This document shows positions 28,377 to 37,622 of a stretch of DNA of 64,000 bases, one piece after another. Within the stretch, counting starts at the first letter, position 1; the number at the start of each line of letters is the position of its first letter. The stretch covers positions 186,001-250,000 of the forward strand of contig CAWAZU010000025.1 of assembly GCA_963786445.1 (NCBI GenBank), written 5' to 3'. A model generated the notes under the pieces. It was not told the DNA's origin and did no database searches. It saw nothing but the letters and a program-made list of their open reading frames with translations. Source of the DNA: JAFKFJ01 sp963786445 (GTDB lineage: Bacteria > Pseudomonadota > Alphaproteobacteria > Acetobacterales > Acetobacteraceae). A program made the translations under genes and the position numbers.

Positions 28377-29217
28377 ATGGAACGGCTGGCCGCCTTCGCG
28401 CCGGGCGAAACCGACAGGGCGGCGACCCATGCCTCGGCCGAACTGCGTCAGCGGGCCATCCTGACATTGCTGCGGGCCGACGGATTCGTCTCGGTCGCCG
28501 CCGTCGCCGCGCGGTTCGGCGTGTCCGGCATGACGGCCCGGCGCGACCTCAACCACCTCATGCTGGCGGGCGCGGCCCGCCGTACGCATGGCGGTGCGGT
28601 GCCGGCGGAGCCGCCGGCCGTCGGGGAACTGTCGTTTGCCGCGCGTCAGGACGCCAACCGCGCGGCCAAGCGGGCGATCGGCGAGGCGGCGGCGGCGCTG
28701 GTGCGGCAAGGCGAAAGCATCGGCATCGACGTTGGCAGCACCACGCTGGAATTCGCCCGCGCGCTGCGCGACCGGCACAAGATCAACGTCTTCACCAACA
28801 GCCTGCGGGTCGCCATGCTGCTCGTCGACAGCGGCGTCTCAATCTATCTCCCCGGCGGCCAGGTGCGCGGCGAGGAGATGGCGGTGGGCGGCAGCGTTGC
28901 CATCGCCCAGTTGCAGTACCTGGCGCATGGACGCCGTGTTCCTCGGCATCTCCGGCCTGGCGGCCGATGGCGCATATGACTTCTCCCCCGAGGACGTCGC
29001 GGTCAAGCGGGTCTATCGCCGCTGTGCCGCGCGCACGGTCGTGCTGGCGGATGCGAGCAAGTTCGATCGGCTCTCGGCGGTGCGGATCGAGGGGCTCGAC
29101 GGCATCGACACGCTGGTCACCGACCGGCCGCCCGAAGGCGCGCTGAGCGCCGCACTCGCCGCTGCGCGCGTGCAGGTCATCGTCGCAACCGGCGTCGCCG
29201 GCGCGGCGGCGGCATAG
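28377..29217 (+). CDS. DeoR-family transcriptional regulator (one frameshift)
   Basis: ELRQRAILTLLRADGFVSVA and ARFGVSGMTARRDLNHL form the N-terminal HTH (residues ~20-75), followed by the RRTHGGAV linker. The sensor domain has IGIDVGSTTLEFARAL and FTNSLRVAMLL. Near 28921 the frame breaks at LQYL; MDAVFLGISGLAADGAYDFS resumes one base on and ends at 29217. 841 nt equals 280 codons plus one, so one extra g restores a 279-residue protein. Such regulators bind phosphorylated sugar intermediates. It precedes the dehydratase and ribose-type importer and probably controls them. Confidence 0.8.
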
Positions 29218-29428
29218 GAGGGCGCGGCATGGCAGGCAACGTTGCGATGCAGGCCGCGCGGCAACCCGTCAAGCTGCCCATCGAGGATGCCACCAAGGCT
29301 GCTGATGGACGAGCTGTTCGGCGCCGACCTCTGAACGTCCCTGGCAGGAGAGCGGCGGCGTCGCTCCCCTGTCGTTCCGCTCGGTCGGGCGCGGCCCGGA
29401 TCGGCAAGATGGCAAGCATGCGGGAGGA
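29218..29428 (+). other. Short unrecognised stretch between deoR-like and dehydratase genes
   Basis: 211 bp. An open frame at 29229-29432 starts ATG with gagg upstream and begins MAGNVAMQAARQPVKLPIED, but loses any protein-like character after about 30 codons. A second frame resumes LLMDELFGADL and stops at about 29334. This could be a frameshifted 35-residue peptide or the scar of a lost gene. I recognise no family. The last part holds the gggagg ribosome-binding site of the next gene. Confidence 0.3.
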
Positions 29429-30547
29429 ATGATGCGAATCCGATCGGTCGAGCCCTTCATCCTGCACGTCCCGCTGAATGTCGATTCCATCTCGGACTCC
29501 ACCCACACGATCACGCACTGGGGCGTGGTGGGGGCCAGGATCGTCACGGATGACGGCCGGCAAGGCTTCGGCTTCACCGGCACGCACGCGCACCTGCCGT
29601 CCGATCGGCTGGTCACGGCCTGCATCGCGGATTGCTACGCGCCGCTGCTGGTCGGCGAGGACGCGCAAGACGGCGAGCGGCTCTGGCTGAAGCTGGCGCG
29701 CCACCCGGCGCTGCAATGGGTCGGGCGGGCCGGCATCACGCAGATCGCGCTCGCCGCCGTCGATATCGCGCTCTGGGACCTGCGCGCCAAGGCCGCGGAC
29801 CTGCCGCTCTGGCAGCTGCTCGGCGGCGCGACCAAGGCGAAGCTGGAAGCCTACAACACCGACATCGGCTGGCTCTCCATCGAGAAGCACGCCCTCGTGG
29901 ACAACAGCCTGCGCGCGATCGAGCATGACGGGTTTCGCCGCCTCAAGCTCAAGGTCGGCCACGCCGACCCGATGATCGACATCGAGCGGATCGAGATGGT
30001 CCGCAGGGCCGTCGGGCCGCACGTCACGATCGCCGTCGATGCCAACGGCAGATGGGACCTGCCGACCTGCCAGCGGTTCTGCGCGCGGGCCGAACCGCTC
30101 GACCTCTTCTGGTTCGAGGAACCGATGTGGTACGACGACATCGCCTCGCACGCGGCGCTGGCGCGGTCAACCGCGATCCCGGTCGCGCTCGGCGAGCAGC
30201 TCTATACCGCCGATGCGTTCAGCGCCTTCATCGCTGCCGGAGCGGTCCACTACGTTCAGCCCGATGTCACGCGGCTCGGCGGCATCACCGAATACATCCA
30301 GGTCGCGCACCTGGCGCATGCGCACCGGTTGCCGGTCGCGGCGCATGTCGGCGACATGGGGCAGGTCCATGTACATCTCTGGTACTGGCATCCCGCGTCG
30401 CCGATGCTGGAATACATCCCCTGGATCAAGGACTGCTTCGCCGAACCGATCCGCGTAACGGACGGATACTATGTCCGGCCGCAAATGCCGGGCGCCGGCT
30501 GCACCTTGACCGAGGCGGCGCTGTCGGCCCATTCCAGGCCGTGCTGA
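29429..30547 (+). CDS. Mandelate racemase/muconate lactonizing enzyme (enolase superfamily) dehydratase
   Basis: 372 residues. The C-terminal barrel carries the superfamily acids and bases in order: RLKLKVG (Lys-x-Lys), VDANGRWD (first metal Asp), FWFEEP (Glu), ALGEQLY (third metal ligand), DVTRLGGITE and the catalytic His in AAHVGDMGQVH. That set fits a sugar-acid dehydratase or racemase-like member. gggagg precedes ATGATG, so either Met may be used. Followed within 11 bp by the permease gene, making a dehydratase-importer operon for an aldonic or uronic acid, the exact one unknown. Confidence 0.92.
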   Translation: MMRIRSVEPFILHVPLNVDSISDSTHTITHWGVVGARIVTDDGRQGFGFTGTHAHLPSDRLVTACIADCYAPLLVGEDAQDGERLWLKLARHPALQWVGRAGITQIALAAVDIALWDLRAKAADLPLWQLLGGATKAKLEAYNTDIGWLSIEKHALVDNSLRAIEHDGFRRLKLKVGHADPMIDIERIEMVRRAVGPHVTIAVDANGRWDLPTCQRFCARAEPLDLFWFEEPMWYDDIASHAALARSTAIPVALGEQLYTADAFSAFIAAGAVHYVQPDVTRLGGITEYIQVAHLAHAHRLPVAAHVGDMGQVHVHLWYWHPASPMLEYIPWIKDCFAEPIRVTDGYYVRPQMPGAGCTLTEAALSAHSRPC

Positions 30548-30557
30548 GCGGCGCCGA

Positions 30558-31562
30558 ATGATCGCAGGCGCGGACCACGCCGCCGCCGACAGGCCGCGAC
30601 GCAGCCTGCGGCGTGCGTTCGTCTTCGACGAACTCGGCATCCTGCTTGCCGCGGTGCTGTTCTTCATCGTCGGTGCGGCATTCAGCCCGTACTTCCTGAC
30701 CGTCAACAACCTGACCGGCATCCTGCAGAACGTCACCTTCCTCGGATTCCTCAGCGTCGGCGTCGGCCTGACGCTGATGGCCGGAGAGATCGACATCTCG
30801 GTCGGATCGACCTTCGGGCTGACGGCCGTGGTGACCGCGCTGGTGCTGAAAGGCGGCTACCCGCTCGCCGCGGCGGTCGCGGCGGGATTGCTGGCCGGGC
30901 TCGCCTGCGGCTTCGTCAACGGCCTCGTTGCCCAGGCGATCAAGGTTCCGGTCGTCGTCATCACGCTGGCAACGCTCGGCATCTATCGGGCGCTGGCGCT
31001 GGCGCTCGCCAACGGCTCGCCGGTCGGCGGCCTGCCGGACCATCCGCTTTTCTTCGACACGTTCGGCCAGGGCGCGATCGGCCAGATCTCCTACATCACG
31101 ATCCTGTTCCTGATCGTCGCCCTGCTGGCGGAGCTCGTGCTGCGCTGCACCTCGTCGGGCTTCCGCCTGCTGGCCATTGGCAGCAACCCTCTGGCCGCGC
31201 ATCTCGTGGGCTTCCATGTCGAACGCACGCGCGTGCTGCTGCTGGCGTTTTCCGGTTTCGTGGCGGGAATGTCGGGCGTCTGCTCCGTCGCCTACCTCAA
31301 CACCGCCGGCCCGACCGCCGGCACGGGCTACGAGTTGAGCGTCCTCGCGGCGACCATCATCGGCGGCGTCAAGCTGACCGGCGGCCGCGGTTCGATCCTC
31401 GGCGTGCTGCTGGGCCTGTGCGTCATCGGCATCTTCCAGAATCTGATCGTGCTGTGGGGCATCTCGCCGAACTGGACGCAGGGCGTGTCCGGCTTCGTGC
31501 TGATTGCCGCGATGTCGCTGACGTGGCTGAGCAAGGGGAAGGATCGCAGCGCGGCCGGCTGA
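30558..31562 (+). CDS. CUT2 sugar ABC permease (RbsC type)
   Basis: 334 residues, eight to ten hydrophobic segments. LSVGVGLTLMAGEIDISVGS is the RbsC/XylH signature, with AGLACGFVNGLVAQAIKVP and GGVKLTGGRGSILGVLLG later. The order permease, binding protein, ATPase is less common than the usual B-A-C. Forms the channel of the importer encoded here. Confidence 0.93.
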   Translation: MIAGADHAAADRPRRSLRRAFVFDELGILLAAVLFFIVGAAFSPYFLTVNNLTGILQNVTFLGFLSVGVGLTLMAGEIDISVGSTFGLTAVVTALVLKGGYPLAAAVAAGLLAGLACGFVNGLVAQAIKVPVVVITLATLGIYRALALALANGSPVGGLPDHPLFFDTFGQGAIGQISYITILFLIVALLAELVLRCTSSGFRLLAIGSNPLAAHLVGFHVERTRVLLLAFSGFVAGMSGVCSVAYLNTAGPTAGTGYELSVLAATIIGGVKLTGGRGSILGVLLGLCVIGIFQNLIVLWGISPNWTQGVSGFVLIAAMSLTWLSKGKDRSAAG

Positions 31563-31616
31563 GTGCGCGCGCAACCGCGCGACGTGATGAAATGACAGAG
31601 TGAACGGAGGAACGTT

Positions 31617-32642
31617 ATGCCCAACCAGGTTACTCTCGATCGGCGGGGACTCGCGAAGTTCATGGGACTGGCCGGTGCGGCCGGTCTGGTCGCCGCGGGC
31701 GCGGCGCCGGCCGCAGCCGAGCAGCCCGCCGCGTGGAAGGACTGGGTCGCCAAGTTCTACGGCAAGCCGGTGAAGGTGGCGGTGTCCTGTGCCGGCACGA
31801 CCAATCCGTATTTCGCCCCGACCAAGGCCGGCGCCGAGGACGCGGGCGCCCAGCTTGGCATCGAAATGCTGTGGACGGGCGTACCGGACGCCAACACGGT
31901 CAACCAGATCGCCCAGTTCCAGGAGCTCGTGAACACCGGTTACGAAGCGATCGTGGTCATCTCCTTCGAGCCTGACGCCTGGATCGCACCCATCAAGAAG
32001 GCGATGGCGGCCGGCGTGCTGGTGCTGACCTCGAACAACGACACGCCCCATAGCGGGCGCGAGATGTATTTCGGCCAGGATCTGGTCGGCGCGGCCGTCG
32101 TGCAGGGGCAGATGCTCGCCAAGCTGGCCGGCGGCAAGGGCAAGGTCGCGATGACCAATTGTGCGCCCGGCTCGCTGGCGCTCGACCAGCGCATCCAGGG
32201 TGCGCGCCAGGGGGTCAAGGCCGGCGGCATGGTGGATGTCGGCGTGTACAACACGAATCCGGCCGACATGGCGAGCGAGATCGGGACCATCCAGGACATC
32301 CTGCGCGCCCATCCGGATCTGGCGGCGTTGATGCCGCTGTGCGGACCCGATACGGCGGCAGCCGGCCTCGTGGTCAAGAAACAGGGCCGCAAGCTGCCGA
32401 TCGTCGGCACCGACCTGCTCTACCAGACGCTCGAACTGATCCGCGACGGCCACATCGACGGGACGGTCGGGCAGCAGCCGTACCTGCAGGGCTACCTGCC
32501 TGTCATGTACGCCTACCAGCGGGCCGTTCTCGGGGCCCCCAAGCTGGACCTGCCCGGCGGCAACTACTTCCTGGCCAACGAAATCGTCACCCGGGAGAAT
32601 GTCGACCGCTATCTGGTCCGGGAGGCGCGATTCCGCGGGTGA
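31617..32642 (+). CDS. CUT2 periplasmic sugar-binding protein (RbsB type)
   Basis: 341 residues. Signal peptide with a hydrophobic AGAAGLVAAGAAPAAA and a preceding DRRGLAKFMG, compatible with Tat export. Mature part: VAVSCAGTTNPYFAPTKAGA, GYEAIVVISFEPDAWIAPIK, DQRIQGARQGV and LPIVGTDLLYQTLELI, a type I periplasmic-binding fold. ggagg lies 8 bases before the ATG. Confidence 0.93.
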   Translation: MPNQVTLDRRGLAKFMGLAGAAGLVAAGAAPAAAEQPAAWKDWVAKFYGKPVKVAVSCAGTTNPYFAPTKAGAEDAGAQLGIEMLWTGVPDANTVNQIAQFQELVNTGYEAIVVISFEPDAWIAPIKKAMAAGVLVLTSNNDTPHSGREMYFGQDLVGAAVVQGQMLAKLAGGKGKVAMTNCAPGSLALDQRIQGARQGVKAGGMVDVGVYNTNPADMASEIGTIQDILRAHPDLAALMPLCGPDTAAAGLVVKKQGRKLPIVGTDLLYQTLELIRDGHIDGTVGQQPYLQGYLPVMYAYQRAVLGAPKLDLPGGNYFLANEIVTRENVDRYLVREARFRG

Positions 32643-34141
32643 GCGAACCGGCGGGCAGGGCGCTGCTGAAGGCCGAGCACGTCAGCAAGACGTTCGGCGG
32701 CGTCCGCGCGCTCGACGACGTTTCGCTGACCGTCGCCGCCGGCGAGGTGCATGGGCTGCTCGGGGCCAACGGCGCCGGCAAATCGACCCTGATCGGGGTG
32801 CTCAGCGGCGCCGTCCGGCCCGACAGCGGACGGCTGACCATTGCCGGGCGCGAGGTGCCGACCGGCTCGCTGGCGGAGGCGCGCCGGGCCGGCCTGGTCG
32901 TCGTGCATCAGGAACTGATGCTGTTCCCTGACCGCACGGTGGAGGAGAACGTCGTCGCGAGCGCGCTGCCGCCCGCGCCCTTGGCGATCCTCAACCGCCG
33001 CGCCCAGCGCCGGAAGGTCGAGGCGACGCTGGACCGGCTCGGCGCCGCCATCGACCTGCGCAGCCGGGTCGGCGACCTGCCGCTGTCGCACCGGCAATTC
33101 GTCGAGATCGCCCGCGCGCTCTGCGCCGGCGGCACCGTCCTCGTCCTCGACGAGCCGACATCCGCGCTGTCGCAGCCCGAGGCCCAGGGGCTGTTCGACG
33201 CCATCCGTGCGATCGTGGCGCGCGAGGCGGCGGTGGTTTTCGTGTCGCACCGGCTCGACGAGGTTTTCGCGATCACCGATTGCCTGACCGTGCTGCGGGA
33301 CGGCCGCGTCGAGGGACGCTGGCGGACCGCGGAGGCCGACATCCCCACGATCACCCGCAGCATGGTCGGCCAGCTTGCCGACGAACGCCCGCGAACCGGC
33401 GGCGGCGGAGGGGGCGGTGCGGCCGCGATCTCGCTGCGCGGTTCGGGACCGGGCGTGACGGACCTCGACCTGCAGGTCGCCGCGGGCGAGGTGGTGGGCC
33501 TGGCCGGGCTCGAAGGCTCCGGAGTCGCGACCGTCCTGCAGATGCTCGGCGGCATCGTCCCGGTCGCCGGCCGCATCGAGGTGCGGGGACGCGGCGTCAG
33601 TTTCCGCCACCCGAGCCAGGCGATCGGCGAAGGCGTCGTCTATATGCCGGCGGACCGCAAGAAGGACGGCCTCTGGCTCGAGCGCGATGCGGTCTTCAAC
33701 ATCGGGGCCGCGCTGGTGGCGAGGATGCCGCCGTTGCGGCTGCTGCCCCGGGAGGCGCTGGAGCGGGGCGCTGCGGCCCGCATGGTGCAGGTCGGCGTGC
33801 GGGCCAATGCGCTGCGCGAGGCGGTCGGGCGGCTGTCCGGCGGCAACCAGCAGCGCGTGCTGCTCGGCCGCTCGCTGGAGTCGCGCCCGCTGGTCCTGCT
33901 GCTCAACGATTTCACCCGCGGCGTCGACGTCAAGGCAAAGGCGTCGATCCACCAGGTGGTCCGCGAGCTGGCCGATGCGGGCCTCGCGATCTGCGTCACG
34001 TCGTCGGATCTGGAAGAGCTGCTGGCCGTCGCCGACCGCATTGTCTGCATGCGGGCAGGCCGCATCGTTGCCGACCGGCAAAGTCTCGCATTGGACAAGT
34101 TCAGTCTTCTGGCACTCGCGTCCACCGCGCCGTTCGCATGA
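32639..34141 (+). CDS. CUT2 sugar ABC ATP-binding protein (RbsA type)
   Basis: 500 residues; GTG start overlapping the binding-protein stop. NBD1: Walker A GANGAGKSTLIG, LSHRQFVEIARAL, Walker B VLVLDEPTSAL, H-loop VSHRLDEVF. NBD2: degenerate Walker A GLEGSGVAT, intact signature LSGGNQQRVLLGR, but Walker B reads LLLNDFTRGVD in place of the usual LDEPTRGVD, so the catalytic Glu position is Asp and the preceding Asp is Asn. NBD2 is often catalytically weak in this family, so the importer may still work. Confidence 0.92.
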   Translation: MSEPAGRALLKAEHVSKTFGGVRALDDVSLTVAAGEVHGLLGANGAGKSTLIGVLSGAVRPDSGRLTIAGREVPTGSLAEARRAGLVVVHQELMLFPDRTVEENVVASALPPAPLAILNRRAQRRKVEATLDRLGAAIDLRSRVGDLPLSHRQFVEIARALCAGGTVLVLDEPTSALSQPEAQGLFDAIRAIVAREAAVVFVSHRLDEVFAITDCLTVLRDGRVEGRWRTAEADIPTITRSMVGQLADERPRTGGGGGGGAAAISLRGSGPGVTDLDLQVAAGEVVGLAGLEGSGVATVLQMLGGIVPVAGRIEVRGRGVSFRHPSQAIGEGVVYMPADRKKDGLWLERDAVFNIGAALVARMPPLRLLPREALERGAAARMVQVGVRANALREAVGRLSGGNQQRVLLGRSLESRPLVLLLNDFTRGVDVKAKASIHQVVRELADAGLAICVTSSDLEELLAVADRIVCMRAGRIVADRQSLALDKFSLLALASTAPFA

Positions 34142-34380
34142 GCCGCCGGCAATCGCCGATTGCTCAAATGGTCCGGGATAGCACAATAAAAAAAACCGAC
34201 GGCGCGCGACATTAAGAGTTTTTTGGCGACTTCCCTGTTGAAATGACTTTTCCATGCTCATACACCGGGTATGCGAAACATGAAATGCCAGCTCTAATAC
34301 GGAGCAGTATTGCGACTTGTTCGCATACGCGCACGCGGTCAAGACCCCCCGCCGGCGCACAGCAATGGAGAAGTTCGAAG
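34142..34380 (+). promoter_or_regulatory. AT-richer leader region upstream of the pilus locus
   Basis: 239 bp with clearly lower G+C than the surroundings, including an A8 run at 34189-34196 and a T6 run at 34219-34224. TTGAAA at 34238-34243, 17 bp before TACACC, is a possible but weak sigma-70 promoter. A ggag about 10 bp before the flp ATG is its ribosome-binding site. An in-frame ATG at 34243 would extend flp by 46 residues of non-pilin sequence and is rejected. Confidence 0.45.
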
Positions 34381-34554
34381 ATGACCTCGCAACTCTGCCA
34401 ACAGCTTCTTGCGGTCCTGAAAGATCCCAAGGGCGTCTCGGCGTTGGAATACGGCGCGCTTGCGGTCGGCATCGTGCTCGCGGTCGCCACCGCCGCGGTC
34501 ACGCTCGGCGGCAAGCTGACCACCTTGTTCACCACCATCGGCAGCTCGCTGTAG
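34381..34554 (+). CDS. flp: Flp/Fap-type pilin
   Basis: 57 residues. The short leader MTSQLCQQLLAVLKDPKG is followed by VSALEYGALAVGIVLAVA, the type IVb pilin processing region (cleavage before the hydrophobic stretch, Glu-Tyr pair at +5/+6 of ALEYG), and the end LTTLFTTIGSSL. It is the structural subunit of the Tad pilus, cut by the prepilin peptidase encoded next. Confidence 0.93.
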   Translation: MTSQLCQQLLAVLKDPKGVSALEYGALAVGIVLAVATAAVTLGGKLTTLFTTIGSSL

Positions 34555-34670
34555 GTGTTGTCGGCCGCGATTGCAGGCGCGCGTCCGCGCCCCCGCCGCT
34601 GCGGCGGGCACGGCGTCGCCTGCAACGCGCCGCCAGCGCGCATCTGGCCCACGTGCAACGGATTTTTGCG

Positions 34671-35169
34671 ATGGGAACGGTGCTTTCCTGCTCGGCGGTC
34701 GTCTTGCTCGCCATCGCCGCGTGGCGCGACCTGGGCACGCGCATGATCCCCGATGCGCTGCCGGCGGCGCTGCTGGCGAGCGGCCTCGCGCTGCGCCTGT
34801 ACGCAGGGCGGCGCCGGCGTCTCGCTGCTGCTGGCCGCGCTGGTGTTCGCCGCGCTGGCGCTGCTGCACGCGCGCGGCTGGCTCGGCGGCGGCGACGTGA
34901 AGCTCGCCGCCGGCGTCGCTGCCGGCCTCGCGCCGCAGGCGGTGCTGCTGTTCCTGGTCGTGACCGGGATCGCCGGCGGCGTGCTCGCCGCCGCGCATCT
35001 CGTGCTGCGCGGCCTGACGTTCCGGCCGCGCCGGCTGGTGAAGCTGGCCGGGCCGCGGCGCGTCTGGCGCGCCGAGCGCTGGCGGATCGCGCGGCATGCG
35101 CCGCTGCCCTACGGCGTCGCCATCGCCTGCGGCGGCGCCTGGGCATTCCTGTTCGGACCGGGAGGCTGA
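34671..35169 (+). CDS. cpaA: Tad prepilin peptidase (one frameshift)
   Basis: MGTVLSCSAVVLLAIAAWRD followed by LGTRMIPDALPAALLASGLA holds the first catalytic Asp (WRD...IPD) of the A24 peptidase. Near 34807 the frame moves by one (cagggcgg where caggcgg is expected), and GGAGVSLLLAALVFAALALL, GWLGGGDVKLAAGVAAGLAP (GGGD, second catalytic Asp) and PYGVAIACGG follow. 499 nt is one over a multiple of three; intended length 165 residues. Membrane protein that cleaves the Flp leader. Confidence 0.8.
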
Positions 35170-35173
35170 GGCG

Positions 35174-36019
35174 ATGTCGCTGCGGCTCGTCGTCGTCGCG
35201 TTGATCCTGACCACCGTGCTGGCGCTCGGCGCCATGGCCTGGCGCATCAGCCAGCCCGCGCACCCGCTGGTCGCCGGCGCGCCCGCCGCACCGCCGCCGC
35301 TGCTGCTGAACTACCTCACCGCCGCCCACGTGCTGCCCGCCGGCACGCTGGCGCGCGACGAGGACTACACGGTCAAGACCGCGCCCTCGACCGACGTGCC
35401 GGAGGCGGCGATCATCGACACGCCGGCGGCGCGCGCCGCGCTGCGCGGCGCGCTGATCCGCCGCTACCTCGACGCCGGCGCGGCGATCACGGCGTCCGAC
35501 ATCCTGCGCCCGCGCGACCGCGGCTTCCTCGCCGCGGTGCTGGCCCCGGGCAGCCGGGCGCTGTCGATCGGCGTCGATGCCGTCTCCGGCGTCGCCGGGC
35601 TGATCTGGCCGGGCGACCGGGTCGATGTGATCCTGACGCAGCAGATGGAGGGCGCCGACCTCGCCCGCGGCCAGCGCGTGCTCGGCGAGACGGTGCTGCG
35701 CGACGTGCGCGTCATCGCCGTCGATCAGGAGATCGTGCAGGGCGCGCCGGCGACCAGCAACGTCACCGGGCGGCTGGCGCGGACCGTGACGCTGCAGGTG
35801 ACGGCCGAACAGGCCGAGCGGCTGGCGGTGGCGGAGCGCCTCGGCCGGCTGTCGCTCGCCATGCGGGCGGCGGCCGATGTCGCGCAGCCGGCGGCGTTCG
35901 ACGGGCGCACGGTCTATGGCGGCGACGTGTCGCCGGCGCTGGCCGGCGCCGCGGTTGTGCCGCCCGGCCGCGTGCGGGTGATCGAGGGCGACCAGCGCAG
36001 CGAGGTGGTATTCCGATGA
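35174..36019 (+). CDS. cpaB: Pilus assembly protein CpaB/RcpC
   Basis: 281 residues, intact. N-terminal membrane anchor LRLVVVALILTTVLALGAMA, an SAF-like segment, then SRALSIGVDAVSGVAGLIWP and GDRVDVILTQQ, the CpaB core, and the ending VRVIEGDQRSEVVFR (RxxxxVxRG.. like). Anchored in the inner membrane with a periplasmic domain, thought to work with the secretin. Overlaps cpaC by four bases. Confidence 0.9.
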   Translation: MSLRLVVVALILTTVLALGAMAWRISQPAHPLVAGAPAAPPPLLLNYLTAAHVLPAGTLARDEDYTVKTAPSTDVPEAAIIDTPAARAALRGALIRRYLDAGAAITASDILRPRDRGFLAAVLAPGSRALSIGVDAVSGVAGLIWPGDRVDVILTQQMEGADLARGQRVLGETVLRDVRVIAVDQEIVQGAPATSNVTGRLARTVTLQVTAEQAERLAVAERLGRLSLAMRAAADVAQPAAFDGRTVYGGDVSPALAGAAVVPPGRVRVIEGDQRSEVVFR

Positions 36020-37622
36020 CCCGCCTTGCCCTTGTGTGCAGCCTCGCGCTCGCGCTCGCCGCCGCCTCGGCCGCGGCGCAGACCCCGCCCGCGCCCGTGT
36101 CCGTTCCTGCGTCCGTTCCTGCGCCCGCGCCGGCCGCCGCCCCGGCGGCCGCGACGGCCACTGCCCCGGCAGCGGCGCCGGCCGCCGCGCCGGCCGCCCA
36201 GCGCATCACGCTGGTCGCCGGCACCGGCGTGCTGCTGCGCCTGCCGCAGCCGGCCGGCACCGATGATGTCGGCCGAGCCGGCGGTGGCGCGCGTGCAGCC
36301 GGTCTCGCCGACCAGCCTGTTCCTGATGGGCGCCGCGCCCGGCCGCACCACGGTCGTCGCCACCACCGACGGCGGCGTCGCGATCGCGCAATACGACGTG
36401 ACGGTGACGCCGGGCCGCGGCGGCGCCGGCCCGGCCGCGCCTCCGGGAGCCCTGCTGGCGCCGCCCCCGGCACCGGCGACCGCCCCGGAGGTCAGCCCCG
36501 CCACCGCCGCCGCCATCCGCATCGCGATCGCCCAATCGGTGCCGGGCGCCGCCAATCTCACGGTGCGCGCGGCCGGCAGCGGCGTGGTGCTGGGCGGCGT
36601 GGTGCCGACCGCCGCCGCGGCGCTGCAGGCCGAGGCCATCGCGCACGCCTACCTCGCCGACAAGGGTGCGGTGCTCGACGGCATGGAGGTGCTCGGCAGC
36701 ATCCAGGTGAACGTGCGCGTGCGCATCGCCGAGATCAACCGCCAGATCACGCGGCAGCTCGGCTTCAACTGGCAGGCGCTCGGGCGCCGGCAACGCCGTG
36801 GCAGTTCGGGCATGCTCACCGGCGGCGCCGCCGCCGGCGCGATCAACCCGCTGCTGCCGCTCGGCCGCGATGGCGCTGAGCGGCACGACGCCTTATCAGG
36901 TCGGCGCGCGGCTACACCTCCACGGCACTGGGACGTCAACGGCATCATCGACGCGCTGGCCGCCGACCAGCTCATCACCATCCTCGCTGAGCCGAACCTC
37001 ACCGCGCAGTCGGGCGAGACCGCGAGCTTCCTCGCCGGCGGCGAGTTCCCCATCCCGGTCGCCGGCGCGGCTCGCCAACGGCGCGATCGCAGATCACGGT
37101 CGAGTTCAAGCAGTACGGCGTCAGCCTGTCGGTGGTGCCGACGGTGATTGTCGCCGACCGGCTGAACCTGCGCATCCGGCCGGAGGTGAGCCAGCTCTCC
37201 ACCAACGGCGCGGTCAGCGTGCCGATCGGCACCGGCACGCTGACCATCCCCGCGCTCACCGTGCGGCGCGCCGAGACCACGTCGAGCTCGGCAGCGGGCA
37301 GAGCTTCGCGATCGCCGGCCTGCTGCAGCGACACCAGCACCGACGTCACCAACGCGCTGCCCGTATCTCGGCGAGCTGCCGGTGCTCGGCGCGCTGTTCA
37401 AATCCAACGCAGTTCCAGCGCGGCGACAGCGAACTCGTCATCATCGTCACGCCGTACATCGTGCGGCCCGCTGCCAGCCCGGCACTGCTGCACGCGCCGA
37501 CCGACCAGTTCGCGCCGGCGACCGACCTCGACCGCATCCTGTTCGGCCGCCAGCTCGCCGGCGCCGCCGCGCCGGGCGCCGACCCGGCGCTGCCGGGCGG
37601 CGCCGGCTTCATGCTGAAATGA
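36016..37622 (+). CDS. cpaC: Tad secretin CpaC/RcpA (multiple frameshifts)
   Basis: Signal peptide LALVCSLALALAAASAAAQ, a Pro/Ala-rich linker, then secretin domains spread over three frames: ITLVAGTGVLLRLPQPAG; AEPAVARVQPVSPTSLFLMG; VNVRVRIAEINRQITRQLGF; NGIIDALAADQLITILAEPN; SGETASFLAGGEFPIPVAGA; VSLSVVPTVIVADRLNLRIR; GQSFAIAGLL; LGELPVLGALF; and QRGDSELVIIVTPYIVRP. I infer indels near 36261, 36783, 36796-36801, 36885, 36907, 36930, 37095, 37278, 37327, 37371 and 37411, mostly extra bases. If corrected this is a ~535-residue outer-membrane pore; as read, it is not translatable in one piece. Confidence 0.75.

Noticed and set aside
29229..29432. 67-codon open frame as a real gene
   Set aside because: Protein-like only for the first ~30 codons, then Arg/Ala/Ser-rich noise; reported only as an unresolved stretch.
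34180..34230. Rho-independent terminator after the RbsA-like gene
   Set aside because: A and T runs are present but no GC stem precedes the T run, so I do not call a terminator.
34243..34380. N-terminal extension of the Flp pilin from an upstream ATG
   Set aside because: It would add 46 residues before the normal short pilin leader and is not pilin-like; the ATG at 34381 has its own ggag.
36090..36200. Repeated gcgcccgcgcc/ccggcggcc stretch in cpaC as a tandem repeat
   Set aside because: It encodes an imperfect Pro/Ala linker of the secretin; units are irregular, so it is not a separate repeat element.
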